From: Halomonas sp. UBA3074
GTDB lineage: Bacteria > Pseudomonadota > Gammaproteobacteria > Pseudomonadales > Halomonadaceae
Direction: 5' to 3'
DNA: 64,000 nucleotides
NCBI RefSeq assembly: GCF_002366715.1
Contig: NZ_DFBS01000036.1
Span: forward strand, 62,001-126,000
In this document: positions 8,013 through 16,539 of the stretch, in pieces
How positions within the stretch are numbered: position 1 is the stretch's first letter
How the letters are laid out: each line of letters opens with the position of its first letter
Made by a program: the position numbers and the translations under genes
The notes under the pieces: generated by a model
Seen by the model: only the letters and a program-made list of their open reading frames with translations
Database searches by the model: none
Told to the model about the DNA's origin: nothing

Positions 8013-9845
8013 ATGTGGCTTCCTGTTTCTCTCAATCGTCCGTTAGTTTGGGTGGCGCTAGTCGCGCTACCTGGTTGCGTCTGGCTCCCTGACCCCATGT
8101 TACGTTCAGTGGCGGCGGCATTTGTGTTGCTTGGCCTCTGGGATGCCTGGAACCAAGTTCGCCAGCAGCGGCTTCGCCTGCGATTGGCTCAAAATGCATT
8201 AAGTCTTACAAGCGATGCGATGGTGGTGAGTGATTCACAAAATCGCGTTATCGCCACCAATCCGGCATTTACTGAGGTAACCGGCTATAACAGCACGGAA
8301 ATCCTAGGCCTTAAATTAGAGACATTGGCGGCCCCTCGCCATGATAAAGCGTTCTATGAAACGTTTTGGAGCACGCTGGAAAGCACCGGCCAGTGGGAAG
8401 GTGAATTGTGGAACCGGCGTAAGCACGGCGATGAGTATCCCGAGTGGTTAAAAGTGCGCGCGGTGACTGACAAAAAAGGCAAGGTCACCCATTTTATTAA
8501 CTTGTTTACCGATATTTCGGCACAGAAAGATCGCGAGCGTGATTTGCGCCGTATTGGCTACGAGGATCCATTAACAGGCCTGCCCAACCGCCGTCGTCTG
8601 CACGACCTGTTGGCGTCCCGGCTGCGCCATCTACGCGCAGGAGAGAGCCTCGATATCGCCCTGATTGATATTGATGGCCTGAAATCCGTTAACGATAGCC
8701 TAGGGGTGGAACAGGGGGATCGCCTGTTGGCGCGTTTCGCGCAACGTTTAGAGAGTTATGTTGCCGGTAGTGTAGTGGGTCGCCTGGGTGGCGATGAGTT
8801 TATGGTGTTTCGTACCACCACCTTTGATGACCATGATCAATGGATAGCGACACTGCGCGATCACATGTCTCGGCCTTTTGAGATCAATGATCAAGCGTTG
8901 CGGCTGGGGCTGACAATTGGAAGCTGTCGGGCGCCGGAGGACGGCAGTGATTCTGGCGTGCTCTTTCAGCGCCTGGAATCAGCGCTATATAGCGCCAAAC
9001 GGCTGGGGCGTAATCACAGCCAGCGGTTTCGTCCCGCGCTCGATAAGCAGGATAATCCTCAACTGGCACTGGTGAGCGACCTGCGTGCCGCGCTCATTTC
9101 GGGTGACCAGTTGGAGCTGCATTATCAAACGCAGCATGAACCCAGCAGCGGTGAGCTGGTGGGCATGGAAGCGCTGTTGCGCTGGCGCCACCCTCAGGAT
9201 GGCATGGTCTCACCCGGCGACTTCATACCACTGGCAGAACGACACGGCCTGATGACGCAACTGGGTACCTGGGTGATCGAAAAAGCGTGCGCTCAGCAAG
9301 CCCATTGGCGTAACAGTGCGATGCCCAAGCTAACCATTTGGGTCAATATTTCGGCGCTGCAGCTTTTTCAAGGGGATCTTGAAAGCCAGCTGGCCACCTG
9401 CCTCAAGCGTTATCAATTGAAGCCGTCGCAAATTGGTCTGGAGTTAACCGAGTCGGTGCTGCTCGATGAGCGTGCGGGGGACATGGGGCCGCGACTCCAA
9501 TCACTGCGTAACCAAGGTTTTGCGATTGCGATTGATGATTTTGGCACCGGCTATTCGTCGCTTGGCTATTTGAAGCGTTTGCCGGTAGATAAAATCAAGC
9601 TCGATCGCGCCTTTATCAAAGACTTACCGAACGATCAGGCCGATGCATCGATCGTCAAGGCGGTACTGGCAATGGCGGAGGGAATGGGACTCGGGGTGAT
9701 CGCGGAAGGGGTCGAGACTAAAGAGCAGTGTCAATTTCTGGTGAATGCAGGCTGCACGTCTGTGCAGGGGTTTTACTTCTCGCGGCCACTAGCCGCCGCG
9801 GAATTGGAAAAGCGTTTGGTACCCGTGGCAGCCCCTACTCCTTAA
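8013..9845 (+). CDS. PAS-GGDEF-EAL cyclic-di-GMP signalling protein
   Basis: 610 residues. A short hydrophobic N-terminus (about 10-45, one or two membrane helices) is followed by a PAS domain (about 60-175, NPAFTEVTGYNSTEILG), then a GGDEF domain with an intact GRLGGDEF at about 256-263, then an EAL domain. In the EAL domain all usual metal and catalytic residues are visible: E of GMEALLRW, N of NISALQLF, ELTES, DDFGTGYSS, the K of the following helix, and AEGVET. Both activities are therefore possible; phosphodiesterase activity is best supported. No RxxD inhibitory site precedes GGDEF. ATG 8013 is preferred; an in-frame TTG at 7989 would add eight residues. The input sensed by PAS is unknown. 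Its stop codon overlaps that of the convergent DUF2878 gene. Confidence 0.9.
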   Translation: MWLPVSLNRPLVWVALVALPGCVWLPDPMLRSVAAAFVLLGLWDAWNQVRQQRLRLRLAQNALSLTSDAMVVSDSQNRVIATNPAFTEVTGYNSTEILGLKLETLAAPRHDKAFYETFWSTLESTGQWEGELWNRRKHGDEYPEWLKVRAVTDKKGKVTHFINLFTDISAQKDRERDLRRIGYEDPLTGLPNRRRLHDLLASRLRHLRAGESLDIALIDIDGLKSVNDSLGVEQGDRLLARFAQRLESYVAGSVVGRLGGDEFMVFRTTTFDDHDQWIATLRDHMSRPFEINDQALRLGLTIGSCRAPEDGSDSGVLFQRLESALYSAKRLGRNHSQRFRPALDKQDNPQLALVSDLRAALISGDQLELHYQTQHEPSSGELVGMEALLRWRHPQDGMVSPGDFIPLAERHGLMTQLGTWVIEKACAQQAHWRNSAMPKLTIWVNISALQLFQGDLESQLATCLKRYQLKPSQIGLELTESVLLDERAGDMGPRLQSLRNQGFAIAIDDFGTGYSSLGYLKRLPVDKIKLDRAFIKDLPNDQADASIVKAVLAMAEGMGLGVIAEGVETKEQCQFLVNAGCTSVQGFYFSRPLAAAELEKRLVPVAAPTP

Positions 9846-10336
9846 GCTTTATGTACGCGACTGATTCCCGCGCAGAGTGCCGCCCATATCAGAGCCTGCG
9901 CGGGAAGTAGCCAAGGCGCAAGCGTCACGTCCGCCAATAGCGCGCCGCCATAATACGAGAGCGGGCCGCTAATCCCACCCGCCGCTGCCGCCAGCAGGGG
10001 ATAGCGCCACAGCCACGCCAATGAGTGATAAACCAGCGTAGCGAACAGTGGCCACAGCATCCATAACCAGAGCGGCAGCAGCCCGAGTATCAGTGCCTGA
10101 TCGTTAAAATCAAAGCCTCCCAGCAGCTTTAATCCGCCATCAATCACTAGGCCGAGCAGAGCAAAGCCAGCGATAAACCGCGCCTCACCGGGTAGCGCGC
10201 AGCGCCATAAATGCCAAGTTAACAAGCCACTTCCCGCCACGGCGGCGACCCATGATCCTCCCAGTACGCACAACAGCCAGCCAGCCTCGAATAGCAGGGC
10301 ATTGGCTACCAGAGATTGCCAGGGGCGAGAGGCCAT
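9842..10336 (-). CDS. DUF2878 family membrane protein
   Basis: 164-residue, almost wholly hydrophobic inner-membrane protein with about five helices (for example WQSLVANALLFEAGWLLCVL near the N-terminus and APWLLPAQALIWAALC near the end). It matches the DUF2878 family as I remember it, which has no assigned reaction. It is the last gene of the minus-strand photolyase/lipid array: its ATG directly abuts the stop codon of the CFA-like methyltransferase (10337). DUF2878 genes recur beside CFA-like, DUF1365 and FAD-oxidoreductase genes in gammaproteobacteria, so a role in handling the modified lipid is inferred. Its stop overlaps the stop of the convergent GGDEF-EAL gene. Confidence 0.8.
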   Translation of the reverse strand: MASRPWQSLVANALLFEAGWLLCVLGGSWVAAVAGSGLLTWHLWRCALPGEARFIAGFALLGLVIDGGLKLLGGFDFNDQALILGLLPLWLWMLWPLFATLVYHSLAWLWRYPLLAAAAGGISGPLSYYGGALLADVTLAPWLLPAQALIWAALCAGISRVHKA

Positions 10337-11605
10337 TTACAGCGCACCCGTCAGCGGAACGGGTTTTGCCGCAGGCTTGGCCAGCAGCAGATGGCAGGTA
10401 CCAATGGAGCGCTCGATAAAGCCGCCCTCGCAGTAGCACAAATAGTAGCGCCACATACGGATAAAGCGCTCGTCGTAGCCCAGGGTGCGTACCTGCTCCA
10501 GGCTGGCTTCAAAGCGGTGACGCCATTCGCGCAAGGTGCGCGCATAGTGCGGACCAATTTCGTCTAAAGCGACGACGTTAAGCGACGTTTTGCGCATCAC
10601 GCTACTTAACATGGCATGGTGGGATGGTAAAAAACCGCCGGGGAAGATGTAGCGCTTGATGAAGTCCATATCGCGCTTAGCGTCTTCAAAGCGCTGATCA
10701 CGAATGGTAATGGCCTGCAGCATGGCTTGCCCATCATCGAGCAACAAACTATCCAGCTTCGTGAGGTAGGTGTCGAGATACTGATGGCCTACTGCCTCGA
10801 TCATCTCCACCGAAATAAGTCGGTCATAGCGGCCGGTCAATTCGCGATAATCCTGCTTGAGCAGGGTAATCCGGTCTTCCAGCCCTTCTTCCTCGATGCG
10901 TTTCGCCGTATGGTCGTGCTGCTCATCGGAGATGGTGGTGGTCGTAACGCGGCAACCACGGGTTTTCGCCGCATGAATGGCCAGCCCACCCCAGCCAGTA
11001 CCAATCTCTAACAGATGGTGCTCAGGGCGTACGTCGAGCTTTTCCAGCATCAGGTCAAGTTTATACGTGGATGCCTCTTCCAAACTGGCTTCTGGATAGG
11101 GAAAAACGGCGCTGGAGTACATCCAGTGGTGGCGATCTAGAAAGGTGGAGAACAGGTCGTTGCCGATATCGTAGTGGGCCGCAATATTGCGTTTGGCGCC
11201 GCTAACGCTGTTACGCTGAAAACGGTAGGCGGCGCCTAGTAGCCAGCGGGCGATGCGAGCACTGCCGTTCTCCATTTTGCCATTGACATGCTCAAGGTTG
11301 GCAGCGAAGAGCCGCACCAGAGCAACCAGGTCGTCAGCGTCCCAATCGCCATCCATATACGACTCTGCGGCGCCTACGGTGCCGCCAAAAGCAAGCCGTT
11401 TCCAGGCGCGGGAGTGGCGGATGACCACGGTCACTTGCAGCGGGCCCTCTTGGCCTAAATGATGGCACTGGTCGCTTTCGATGAGTGTAATGCGGCCACC
11501 GCGAAAGGTATCCAACTGTGCCATAAGACGCGGTTTGAGCCACTTGGTTAATCGGTCTTGTCTGGCAGGTTGGATAGTGGGCGGCGTAGAACGCAGGGTG
11601 GTCAT
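10337..11605 (-). CDS. CFA-synthase-like SAM-dependent fatty acid methyltransferase
   Basis: 422 residues. The SAM site is EIGTGWGG (200-207) within the cyclopropane-fatty-acyl-phospholipid synthase fold, preceded by AAHYDIGNDLFSTFLD. It should methylate double bonds of phospholipid acyl chains at the inner membrane. Compared with the E. coli Cfa residues that hold bicarbonate (C139, E239, H266, E308, Y317, from memory), only E270 and Y354 are kept. C139 is S165, H266 is Q297, and the E308 position is hydrophobic. That argues against a plain cyclopropane synthase. The ATG overlaps the DUF1365 stop (ATGA), so it is translationally coupled. A furan- or methyl-branched product is plausible but not proven. 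Confidence 0.88.
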   Translation of the reverse strand: MTTLRSTPPTIQPARQDRLTKWLKPRLMAQLDTFRGGRITLIESDQCHHLGQEGPLQVTVVIRHSRAWKRLAFGGTVGAAESYMDGDWDADDLVALVRLFAANLEHVNGKMENGSARIARWLLGAAYRFQRNSVSGAKRNIAAHYDIGNDLFSTFLDRHHWMYSSAVFPYPEASLEEASTYKLDLMLEKLDVRPEHHLLEIGTGWGGLAIHAAKTRGCRVTTTTISDEQHDHTAKRIEEEGLEDRITLLKQDYRELTGRYDRLISVEMIEAVGHQYLDTYLTKLDSLLLDDGQAMLQAITIRDQRFEDAKRDMDFIKRYIFPGGFLPSHHAMLSSVMRKTSLNVVALDEIGPHYARTLREWRHRFEASLEQVRTLGYDERFIRMWRYYLCYCEGGFIERSIGTCHLLLAKPAAKPVPLTGAL

Positions 11606-12366
11606 TTTGAAGTCTCCTTGCGCTTGGGATGGTTATGAACGGGGACGCGCTTTAGCCACAGGCGTAGCGCTTCAAAATGAATGCCCGCGATGGTTTTAAG
11701 GCTCATCCATGGCTGGCGCACCAGGGTTTTGATCAATGCGCCGCGGGTAGCGGGGGAGGCGGACAGCGTCAGGGTGGCATCAAAATGGCACTGCTGATCC
11801 TGCCAGTTCTCCATATGCAGAAAGAGCGTTTCGCCGGGGGCATTAAATTTCCAGCGATAGGTCATGTCCATCGGATTAAACGGCGAGACGTGAAGGTCCT
11901 TATCAAAATGCGCCTGATGGCTATGCCGTGATGGGTCCACCTTGCTGGCGTAACGGGTACGTTCGCGCCAGGGCATGTTGGTCACTTCGCTCAACACGGC
12001 GGCCAATCTGCCTAAATGGTCATAGGCGTAGTAGACGGAGATAGGGTTAAACATACAGCCCAACGTGCGCAGCTGGGTGAGCACATAAATCCGGCCATTG
12101 GGCGCACTCCCTAACTGGCGAACCAGCTCTTCCCGCACCGCGGTTTTAAGCGGCCGGTCGGTTGGGCCGAGGTAATCCTCACGGCGAAAGCGCGCCAACG
12201 CCGGTCGCCGGGCACTAAAGCCAGGCACGTTATCGAACAGGCCTGGCAGCTCATCCAGATCCAGCCACGCCATCCATAGCTGATAGCTAAACGTATGCGA
12301 GGCGGGCGTGAAGCGCCGGTGGCGTAAGGTGCCACGGTAGATACGTGAACGCGGAGTGGCGATCAT
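11602..12366 (-). CDS. DUF1365 family protein
   Basis: 254-residue soluble protein of the DUF1365 family, starting IATPRSRIYRGTLRHRRFTP. It shows the usual conserved block MFNPISVYYAYD near residues 105-116 and NPMDMTYRWKFNAPGE in the second half. No reaction is established for the family to my knowledge. It is nearly always found between an FAD-dependent amine-oxidase-like gene and a CFA-like methyltransferase gene, exactly as here. Both boundaries are ATGA overlaps (with the FAD gene at 12363-12366 and the methyltransferase at 11602-11605), implying matched amounts of the three proteins and probably one pathway on a lipid substrate. Confidence 0.85.
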   Translation of the reverse strand: MIATPRSRIYRGTLRHRRFTPASHTFSYQLWMAWLDLDELPGLFDNVPGFSARRPALARFRREDYLGPTDRPLKTAVREELVRQLGSAPNGRIYVLTQLRTLGCMFNPISVYYAYDHLGRLAAVLSEVTNMPWRERTRYASKVDPSRHSHQAHFDKDLHVSPFNPMDMTYRWKFNAPGETLFLHMENWQDQQCHFDATLTLSASPATRGALIKTLVRQPWMSLKTIAGIHFEALRLWLKRVPVHNHPKRKETSK

Positions 12367-13724
12367 CCCAGGCCCTCGACACCCTGCGGCGTCAACAGAT
12401 CCTGAGCTGGCAGCGCAGAAGGCGACACCGGCGGATGGGCTGCTTCATCACAACCCAATGCCTGAGCGACTCGTAATGCGCTCCAAACGCCATCTTCATG
12501 AAAGCCGTTACGCCAGTAGGCACCGCAAAAGTGTGTGCGATGCGCCAAGGAGGATATCTCCGCATGACGTGCCTGTGCTGCCTGACCGGCAAGCGTGAAC
12601 TGCGGGTGGGCATAGGTGTAGCGCCCCAGTGCTTTGCTGGCATCGATGCTGGCGCTATCGTTCAACGTTACGCAAAACGTCGTGTCGCTTTCTATCCGTT
12701 GGAGGATATTCATAGCGTAAGTGACCGATACCCGTGCTTCGCTATCGCGCTGATCCAGGCGGTAATTCCAGCTTGCCCAGGCGCGCTTGCGGCGTGGTAG
12801 CAACGCAGTGTCGGTATGCAGCACCACCTCGTTATCCTGATACGGCATGGCGCCAAGCAGCGCTTTTTCAGTTTCGCTGGCATCGCTCAGCATGGCCAGG
12901 GCTTGGTCGGCGTGGCAGGCCAGCACCACCTGGTCAAATCGCTGTGTTCCAGAGGGAGTGGTAATGCTAACCCCGGTGCTATCACGGGTGATTTTTGTGA
13001 CCGGTGAATTAAGGTGAATACGCGAGGCGTAGGGGGCCGTTAGGGCGGGAATGTAGCTTTTGGATCCCCCCACCAGCGTGTGCCATTGGGGGCGATGATT
13101 AACCGATAACAGACCATGGTTACGGAAAAAGCGCACGAAGAACGCCAGTGGGAAGGCGCGTAAATCACTAATACTAGCTGACCAGATGGCGGCTCCCATG
13201 GGCAGTAAATAGTACTGCTGAAAGGCGTGGTTATAGTGATGCTGGTCGAGGTAGTCACCCAGCGTCATCTCTTCGGGTAACGTATTGTTCTCCAACGCGT
13301 TGGTCGCTTGTTTATTAAAGCGCAGGATGTCCTTCAGCAGGCGATAAAAAGAGGGGTTGAACAAGTTCCGCCGTTGGGCAAACAAGGAGCCAAGCGTATG
13401 GCCGTTGTACTCAAAGTCACGTGCCGTTTCGTGTACCGAAAAACTCATTTCGGTGGCTTGTGAAGCAACGCCAAGTGTCGCCATCAAACGCTGAAAATGG
13501 GGATAGGTCCAGTCGTTAAAGACGATGAAACCGGTGTCGATAGCGAACGTCTGCCCGTCGACCATGACATCCATGGTGGCAGTGTGACCCCCCAGCCGCG
13601 AATCTGCTTCGAACAGCGTCACCTCGTGCTGCGCAGAGAGGTACCAGCCAGCGGCCATACCACTGATGCCGCTGCCAATGATCGCAATACGCTGCGACCC
13701 CCACAGCGAGGCCGCGGTGCTCAT
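12363..13724 (-). CDS. FAD-dependent amine-oxidase-like oxidoreductase
   Basis: 453-residue flavoprotein. The N-terminal dinucleotide loop is IAIIGSGISGMAAGWYLS (about 13-30), followed by the acidic ribose ligand in LFEADSRLGGHTATMD, as in amine oxidase, phytoene desaturase and protoporphyrinogen oxidase relatives. The C-terminal FAD region HFCGAYWRNGFHEDG is present. The best-supported job from context is oxidation or desaturation of an acyl chain acted on by the neighbouring methyltransferase. Start ATG 13724 has AAAGGAG upstream and overlaps the SDR stop. Families like this occur in the furan fatty acid genes of alphaproteobacteria, but I do not assign a named ortholog. Confidence 0.86.
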   Translation of the reverse strand: MSTAASLWGSQRIAIIGSGISGMAAGWYLSAQHEVTLFEADSRLGGHTATMDVMVDGQTFAIDTGFIVFNDWTYPHFQRLMATLGVASQATEMSFSVHETARDFEYNGHTLGSLFAQRRNLFNPSFYRLLKDILRFNKQATNALENNTLPEEMTLGDYLDQHHYNHAFQQYYLLPMGAAIWSASISDLRAFPLAFFVRFFRNHGLLSVNHRPQWHTLVGGSKSYIPALTAPYASRIHLNSPVTKITRDSTGVSITTPSGTQRFDQVVLACHADQALAMLSDASETEKALLGAMPYQDNEVVLHTDTALLPRRKRAWASWNYRLDQRDSEARVSVTYAMNILQRIESDTTFCVTLNDSASIDASKALGRYTYAHPQFTLAGQAAQARHAEISSLAHRTHFCGAYWRNGFHEDGVWSALRVAQALGCDEAAHPPVSPSALPAQDLLTPQGVEGLG

Positions 13725-14506
13725 GATGACTCCTTTTGCGCCCGGGTCATACGCAGGCCTACCTGACGACGTAGAGCGGGGGGTAAAATACCCAGCAGTT
13801 TGACGATATAAGTGAATCGGCGTGGAAAGTGGATATCCAGCCGTCCCTTCGCCAATCCTTCGATAATGGCATCGGCCGCTTGCTCGGCGGTTACCTGCAT
13901 GGGCATAGGAAAATCGTTGCGCTCGGTCAGGGGCGTTTTGACAAAACCTGGATGAATGAGGCTGACGTCAATTCCCTCTTGATCAAGGTCTAGGCGTAGT
14001 GATTCCAGAAAGTAGCTAATGGCCGCTTTCGAAGCCCCATAGGCTTCCGCGCGGGGCAGCGGCAAATAGGCCGATGCGCTGGAGGTAGCCGCTAAACGGG
14101 CAGGCAGCCCCTCGCGTCGTGCTGCCCGCAGCAGCGGTAGGGCGGCTTCGACCCCGTACAAAGTGCCGAACAAATTAGGTGTAAAAACGCGCTCGACCAG
14201 TGCCATATCAAAGTGTTGGGCATCCAGATACTCACAAGTACCGGCGTTGAATAACGCTAAATCCAGTGCGCCCAGGCGTTCCCGAATGGTTTCGCCGGCG
14301 TCAAGCACGGCTTGATGGTCACTGACATCAAGCGGAAGGGGATGAGCATTGGGTTGATGCTGACACAGAGCGTCCAGCGCCTCGGCGTTGCGGGCGCTAA
14401 GTACCACCTGATGGCCTTGAGCGATGAGTTTATGCGCGAGGGCTTCACCAATGCCGGAGGTGGCACCGGTTAACCAAATGCGTTGGGGCGTTTTCCATGT
14501 ACTCAT
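13721..14506 (-). CDS. Short-chain dehydrogenase/reductase
   Basis: Classical SDR of 261 residues with an NAD(P)-binding TGATSGIG (13-20), NAG at 87-89, catalytic serines in ATSSASAY about 140-147, and Y156/K160 in YGASK. A basic, proline-containing C-terminus (ILPPALRRQVGLRM) may touch the membrane, as in SDRs acting on lipids. It starts 36 bases after the SnoaL-like gene and its TGA overlaps the FAD gene start. Substrate is unknown; the neighbours suggest a lipid-derived alcohol, aldehyde or ketone. Confidence 0.9.
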   Translation of the reverse strand: MSTWKTPQRIWLTGATSGIGEALAHKLIAQGHQVVLSARNAEALDALCQHQPNAHPLPLDVSDHQAVLDAGETIRERLGALDLALFNAGTCEYLDAQHFDMALVERVFTPNLFGTLYGVEAALPLLRAARREGLPARLAATSSASAYLPLPRAEAYGASKAAISYFLESLRLDLDQEGIDVSLIHPGFVKTPLTERNDFPMPMQVTAEQAADAIIEGLAKGRLDIHFPRRFTYIVKLLGILPPALRRQVGLRMTRAQKESS

Positions 14507-14542
14507 CGAGCCTCCTAGTGCGCCCCGCCGCTTAATGAAGGT

Positions 14543-14974
14543 TTAGGCAAGGCGTTTTTTTAACCAGCGAATGACGTTTCCCATCAACGGTAAGTGTTCG
14601 TAGAGCATGGCACCCGCATCGAAGTAGTCGCGGTGCTGGGAAACGCGCCCATCCTCGGCAAAGAGTAATGAGCTGCATCCCTCTACTTCTATCCTACGGC
14701 CGGAAGCTAGCTTTGGATGCACGAAAGACATGGTCCAGGTAACAAATGCCTGCTGACCCTGCAGTTGCCGAGTGTGATAAGTAAAACTGCACTGTTCGAC
14801 ATTCTCGTACATGGTTGAAAAGTAACGCTCCAGCGCTTCACGACCTTCAATATGATGCAGTGGGTCACTAAAAATTATATTTTCAGTATATACCTCGTAT
14901 AGCTTTTCTGTACAGGTGTTGTCTAGTTTATTGAAAAAGGCGCAGAACGCCTCCAGCGCCGCAGGCTCAGCCAT
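14543..14974 (-). CDS. SnoaL/NTF2-like fold protein
   Basis: 143-residue protein of the nuclear-transport-factor-2 fold (SnoaL-like, ketosteroid-isomerase superfamily). It has an N-terminal helix EAFCAFFNKLD, then SDPLHHIEGREALERYFSTM and beta-strand-rich segments ending DYFDAGAMLYEHLPLMG. This fold binds small hydrophobic ligands or serves as a small isomerase or hydrolase; no catalytic set can be fixed here. ATG 14974 is chosen for its GGGGAGA ribosome site; an extra upstream in-frame Met at 15004 has none. It is third in the regulator-photolyase array, 65 bases after phrB, and is a common partner of the SDR/FAD/DUF1365/CFA gene set. Confidence 0.8.
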   Translation of the reverse strand: MAEPAALEAFCAFFNKLDNTCTEKLYEVYTENIIFSDPLHHIEGREALERYFSTMYENVEQCSFTYHTRQLQGQQAFVTWTMSFVHPKLASGRRIEVEGCSSLLFAEDGRVSQHRDYFDAGAMLYEHLPLMGNVIRWLKKRLA

Positions 14975-15039
14975 GGCGGTCTCCCCTATTAGCGTTGTGA
15001 ACAAAGTGGCTTAGGAAAAAAGCGATTTATGGACTGCTG

Positions 15040-16455
15040 CTACTCTTTAGTCAGCGATTTAAACGCGTCCAGGGCGCGTTGTCGTGCCGCCTTGTGATCG
15101 ACAATCGGCGCGGGATACGGCACATCGGTAAGCAGGTCCTGGGGCGGTGCATGGCGTGCTTTCGCAGGAAGATCAGCAAGCTCAGGCAGCCAGTGGGCAA
15201 TGAACTCGCCGTCGGCATCAAAACGAGTGGACTGCGTGGTGGGATTAAAAATTCGGAAGTAGGGAGCGGCATCCGTTCCTGTCGAGGCAGCCCATTGCCA
15301 ACCGCCGTTATTAGCGCAAAATTCGCCGTCAACCAAGTGACGCATAAAGAAGGCTTCACCGCGTCGCCAATCAATGAGCAGGTGTTTGCTTAAAAACATC
15401 GCCGTGATCATACGCAGCCGGTTATGCATCCAGCCGGTGGTCACTAATTGGCGCATGGCGGCATCGACAATGGGATACCCAGTGCGCCCTTCACACCAAG
15501 CTTGAAAGCCTTCGTCATCGTCGCGCCACGGCAATTGCTTGGTATGGGCCTGAAAAGGCTGATAGCGGCATACCTCAGGAAAGCCAAACGCCACGTGTTG
15601 GTAAAATTCTCGCCAGACCAATTCATTGATCCATGTCGTCAGGCCGAGATCACCGTCGCCTAAATGTCCGCTATTTTCAGCCATTGCTGCTTGCAAGCAC
15701 TGGCGATGGGAGATCATGCCCAGCGCCAGATAGGGCGAGAGTTCGCTGGTGCCGCGCACCTTGGGTAGGTCGCGCTGATCCTTATAGTGGCGACCACGAA
15801 AGCGCAGGAAGCGCGCTAAATTGTCCGCCGCTGCCTTTTCACCCGCCGGCCAAAGTCGCCCGTCGATCGGCGTACTATCCAGCTCCGGTAAGGCAGGCAG
15901 TGGGTCACTGTCGATATTCAGCGCTGTTTGCACCGGTGGCGTATCGCGCAGCGCCAATTGATCGGCGGTGATCTGCTTGTGCCACGCTTTGGAGAACGGT
16001 GTGAAAACGCCGTAAAAATCACCTTTACCGGTCAGTAGGCTGCCCGGGGCAAACGCGAGCGCGTCGTGGTAGCCGTGGGCGGCAATGCCAGCCTGCTTGA
16101 AGGCCTCTTGCACCGCCTGGTCGCGATGGCGCTCATTGAGCGCGTATTCGTGATTAAAGTGCAGCTGTTCAATGTCATGGTCACGAGCAATTTCAAGCAG
16201 TGCTTCCGGCGCTTGGTCATAGCGTTCGATATCACGGTGAAGTAGCGGAATATTCAAACCGTTGAGGGCCGCTTTAACGGCTGCCACGCCGCGTGCCCAA
16301 AAATCCAGCTTGTTAGCGCCATGCCCGTGCGCTTGCCACTGGGGAATACTACGCAAAAATACCGCTATCACAGGCCCTTTGGCCGCGGCGGCAGCCAGGG
16401 CGCTGTTGTCATCAATGCGCAGGTCGCTGCGCAGCCAAACCAATTGACATTTCAT
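15040..16455 (-). CDS. phrB: Deoxyribodipyrimidine photolyase
   Basis: Uses blue light and reduced FAD to split cyclobutane pyrimidine dimers. 471 residues, typical for class I CPD photolyases. The N-terminal antenna domain begins KCQLVWLRSDLRIDDNSAL. The FAD-binding C-terminal half contains WINELVWREFYQHV, TGYPIVDAAMRQL, TGWMHNRLRM and FCANNGGWQWAASTGTD, which carry the flavin contacts and tryptophan chain. Start ATG 16455 follows AGGAGA by six bases. It is downstream of the MerR gene, but a strong terminator hairpin lies between them. Photolyase next to a MerR/B12-type regulator is a recurring light-response arrangement. Confidence 0.96.
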   Translation of the reverse strand: MKCQLVWLRSDLRIDDNSALAAAAAKGPVIAVFLRSIPQWQAHGHGANKLDFWARGVAAVKAALNGLNIPLLHRDIERYDQAPEALLEIARDHDIEQLHFNHEYALNERHRDQAVQEAFKQAGIAAHGYHDALAFAPGSLLTGKGDFYGVFTPFSKAWHKQITADQLALRDTPPVQTALNIDSDPLPALPELDSTPIDGRLWPAGEKAAADNLARFLRFRGRHYKDQRDLPKVRGTSELSPYLALGMISHRQCLQAAMAENSGHLGDGDLGLTTWINELVWREFYQHVAFGFPEVCRYQPFQAHTKQLPWRDDDEGFQAWCEGRTGYPIVDAAMRQLVTTGWMHNRLRMITAMFLSKHLLIDWRRGEAFFMRHLVDGEFCANNGGWQWAASTGTDAAPYFRIFNPTTQSTRFDADGEFIAHWLPELADLPAKARHAPPQDLLTDVPYPAPIVDHKAARQRALDAFKSLTKE

Positions 16456-16472
16456 AGGGTCTCCTGCGACAC

Positions 16473-16506
16473 AAAAAATGGCCGGTCGCCGGGCGGCGAA
16501 CGGCCA
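16473..16506 (-). terminator. Intrinsic terminator or attenuator between merR and phrB
   Basis: On the minus strand a hairpin (16506-16501 pairing with 16484-16479, inner pairs 16499-16495 with 16490-16486, 4-base loop) is followed immediately by six T (16478-16473). It ends only 17 bases before the phrB ATG, leaving no room for a downstream promoter. It should therefore set how much transcript reaches phrB and the lipid genes. Confidence 0.8.
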
Positions 16507-16539
16507 ATAGGGTGACATATGAACCACATACGATAGGAA

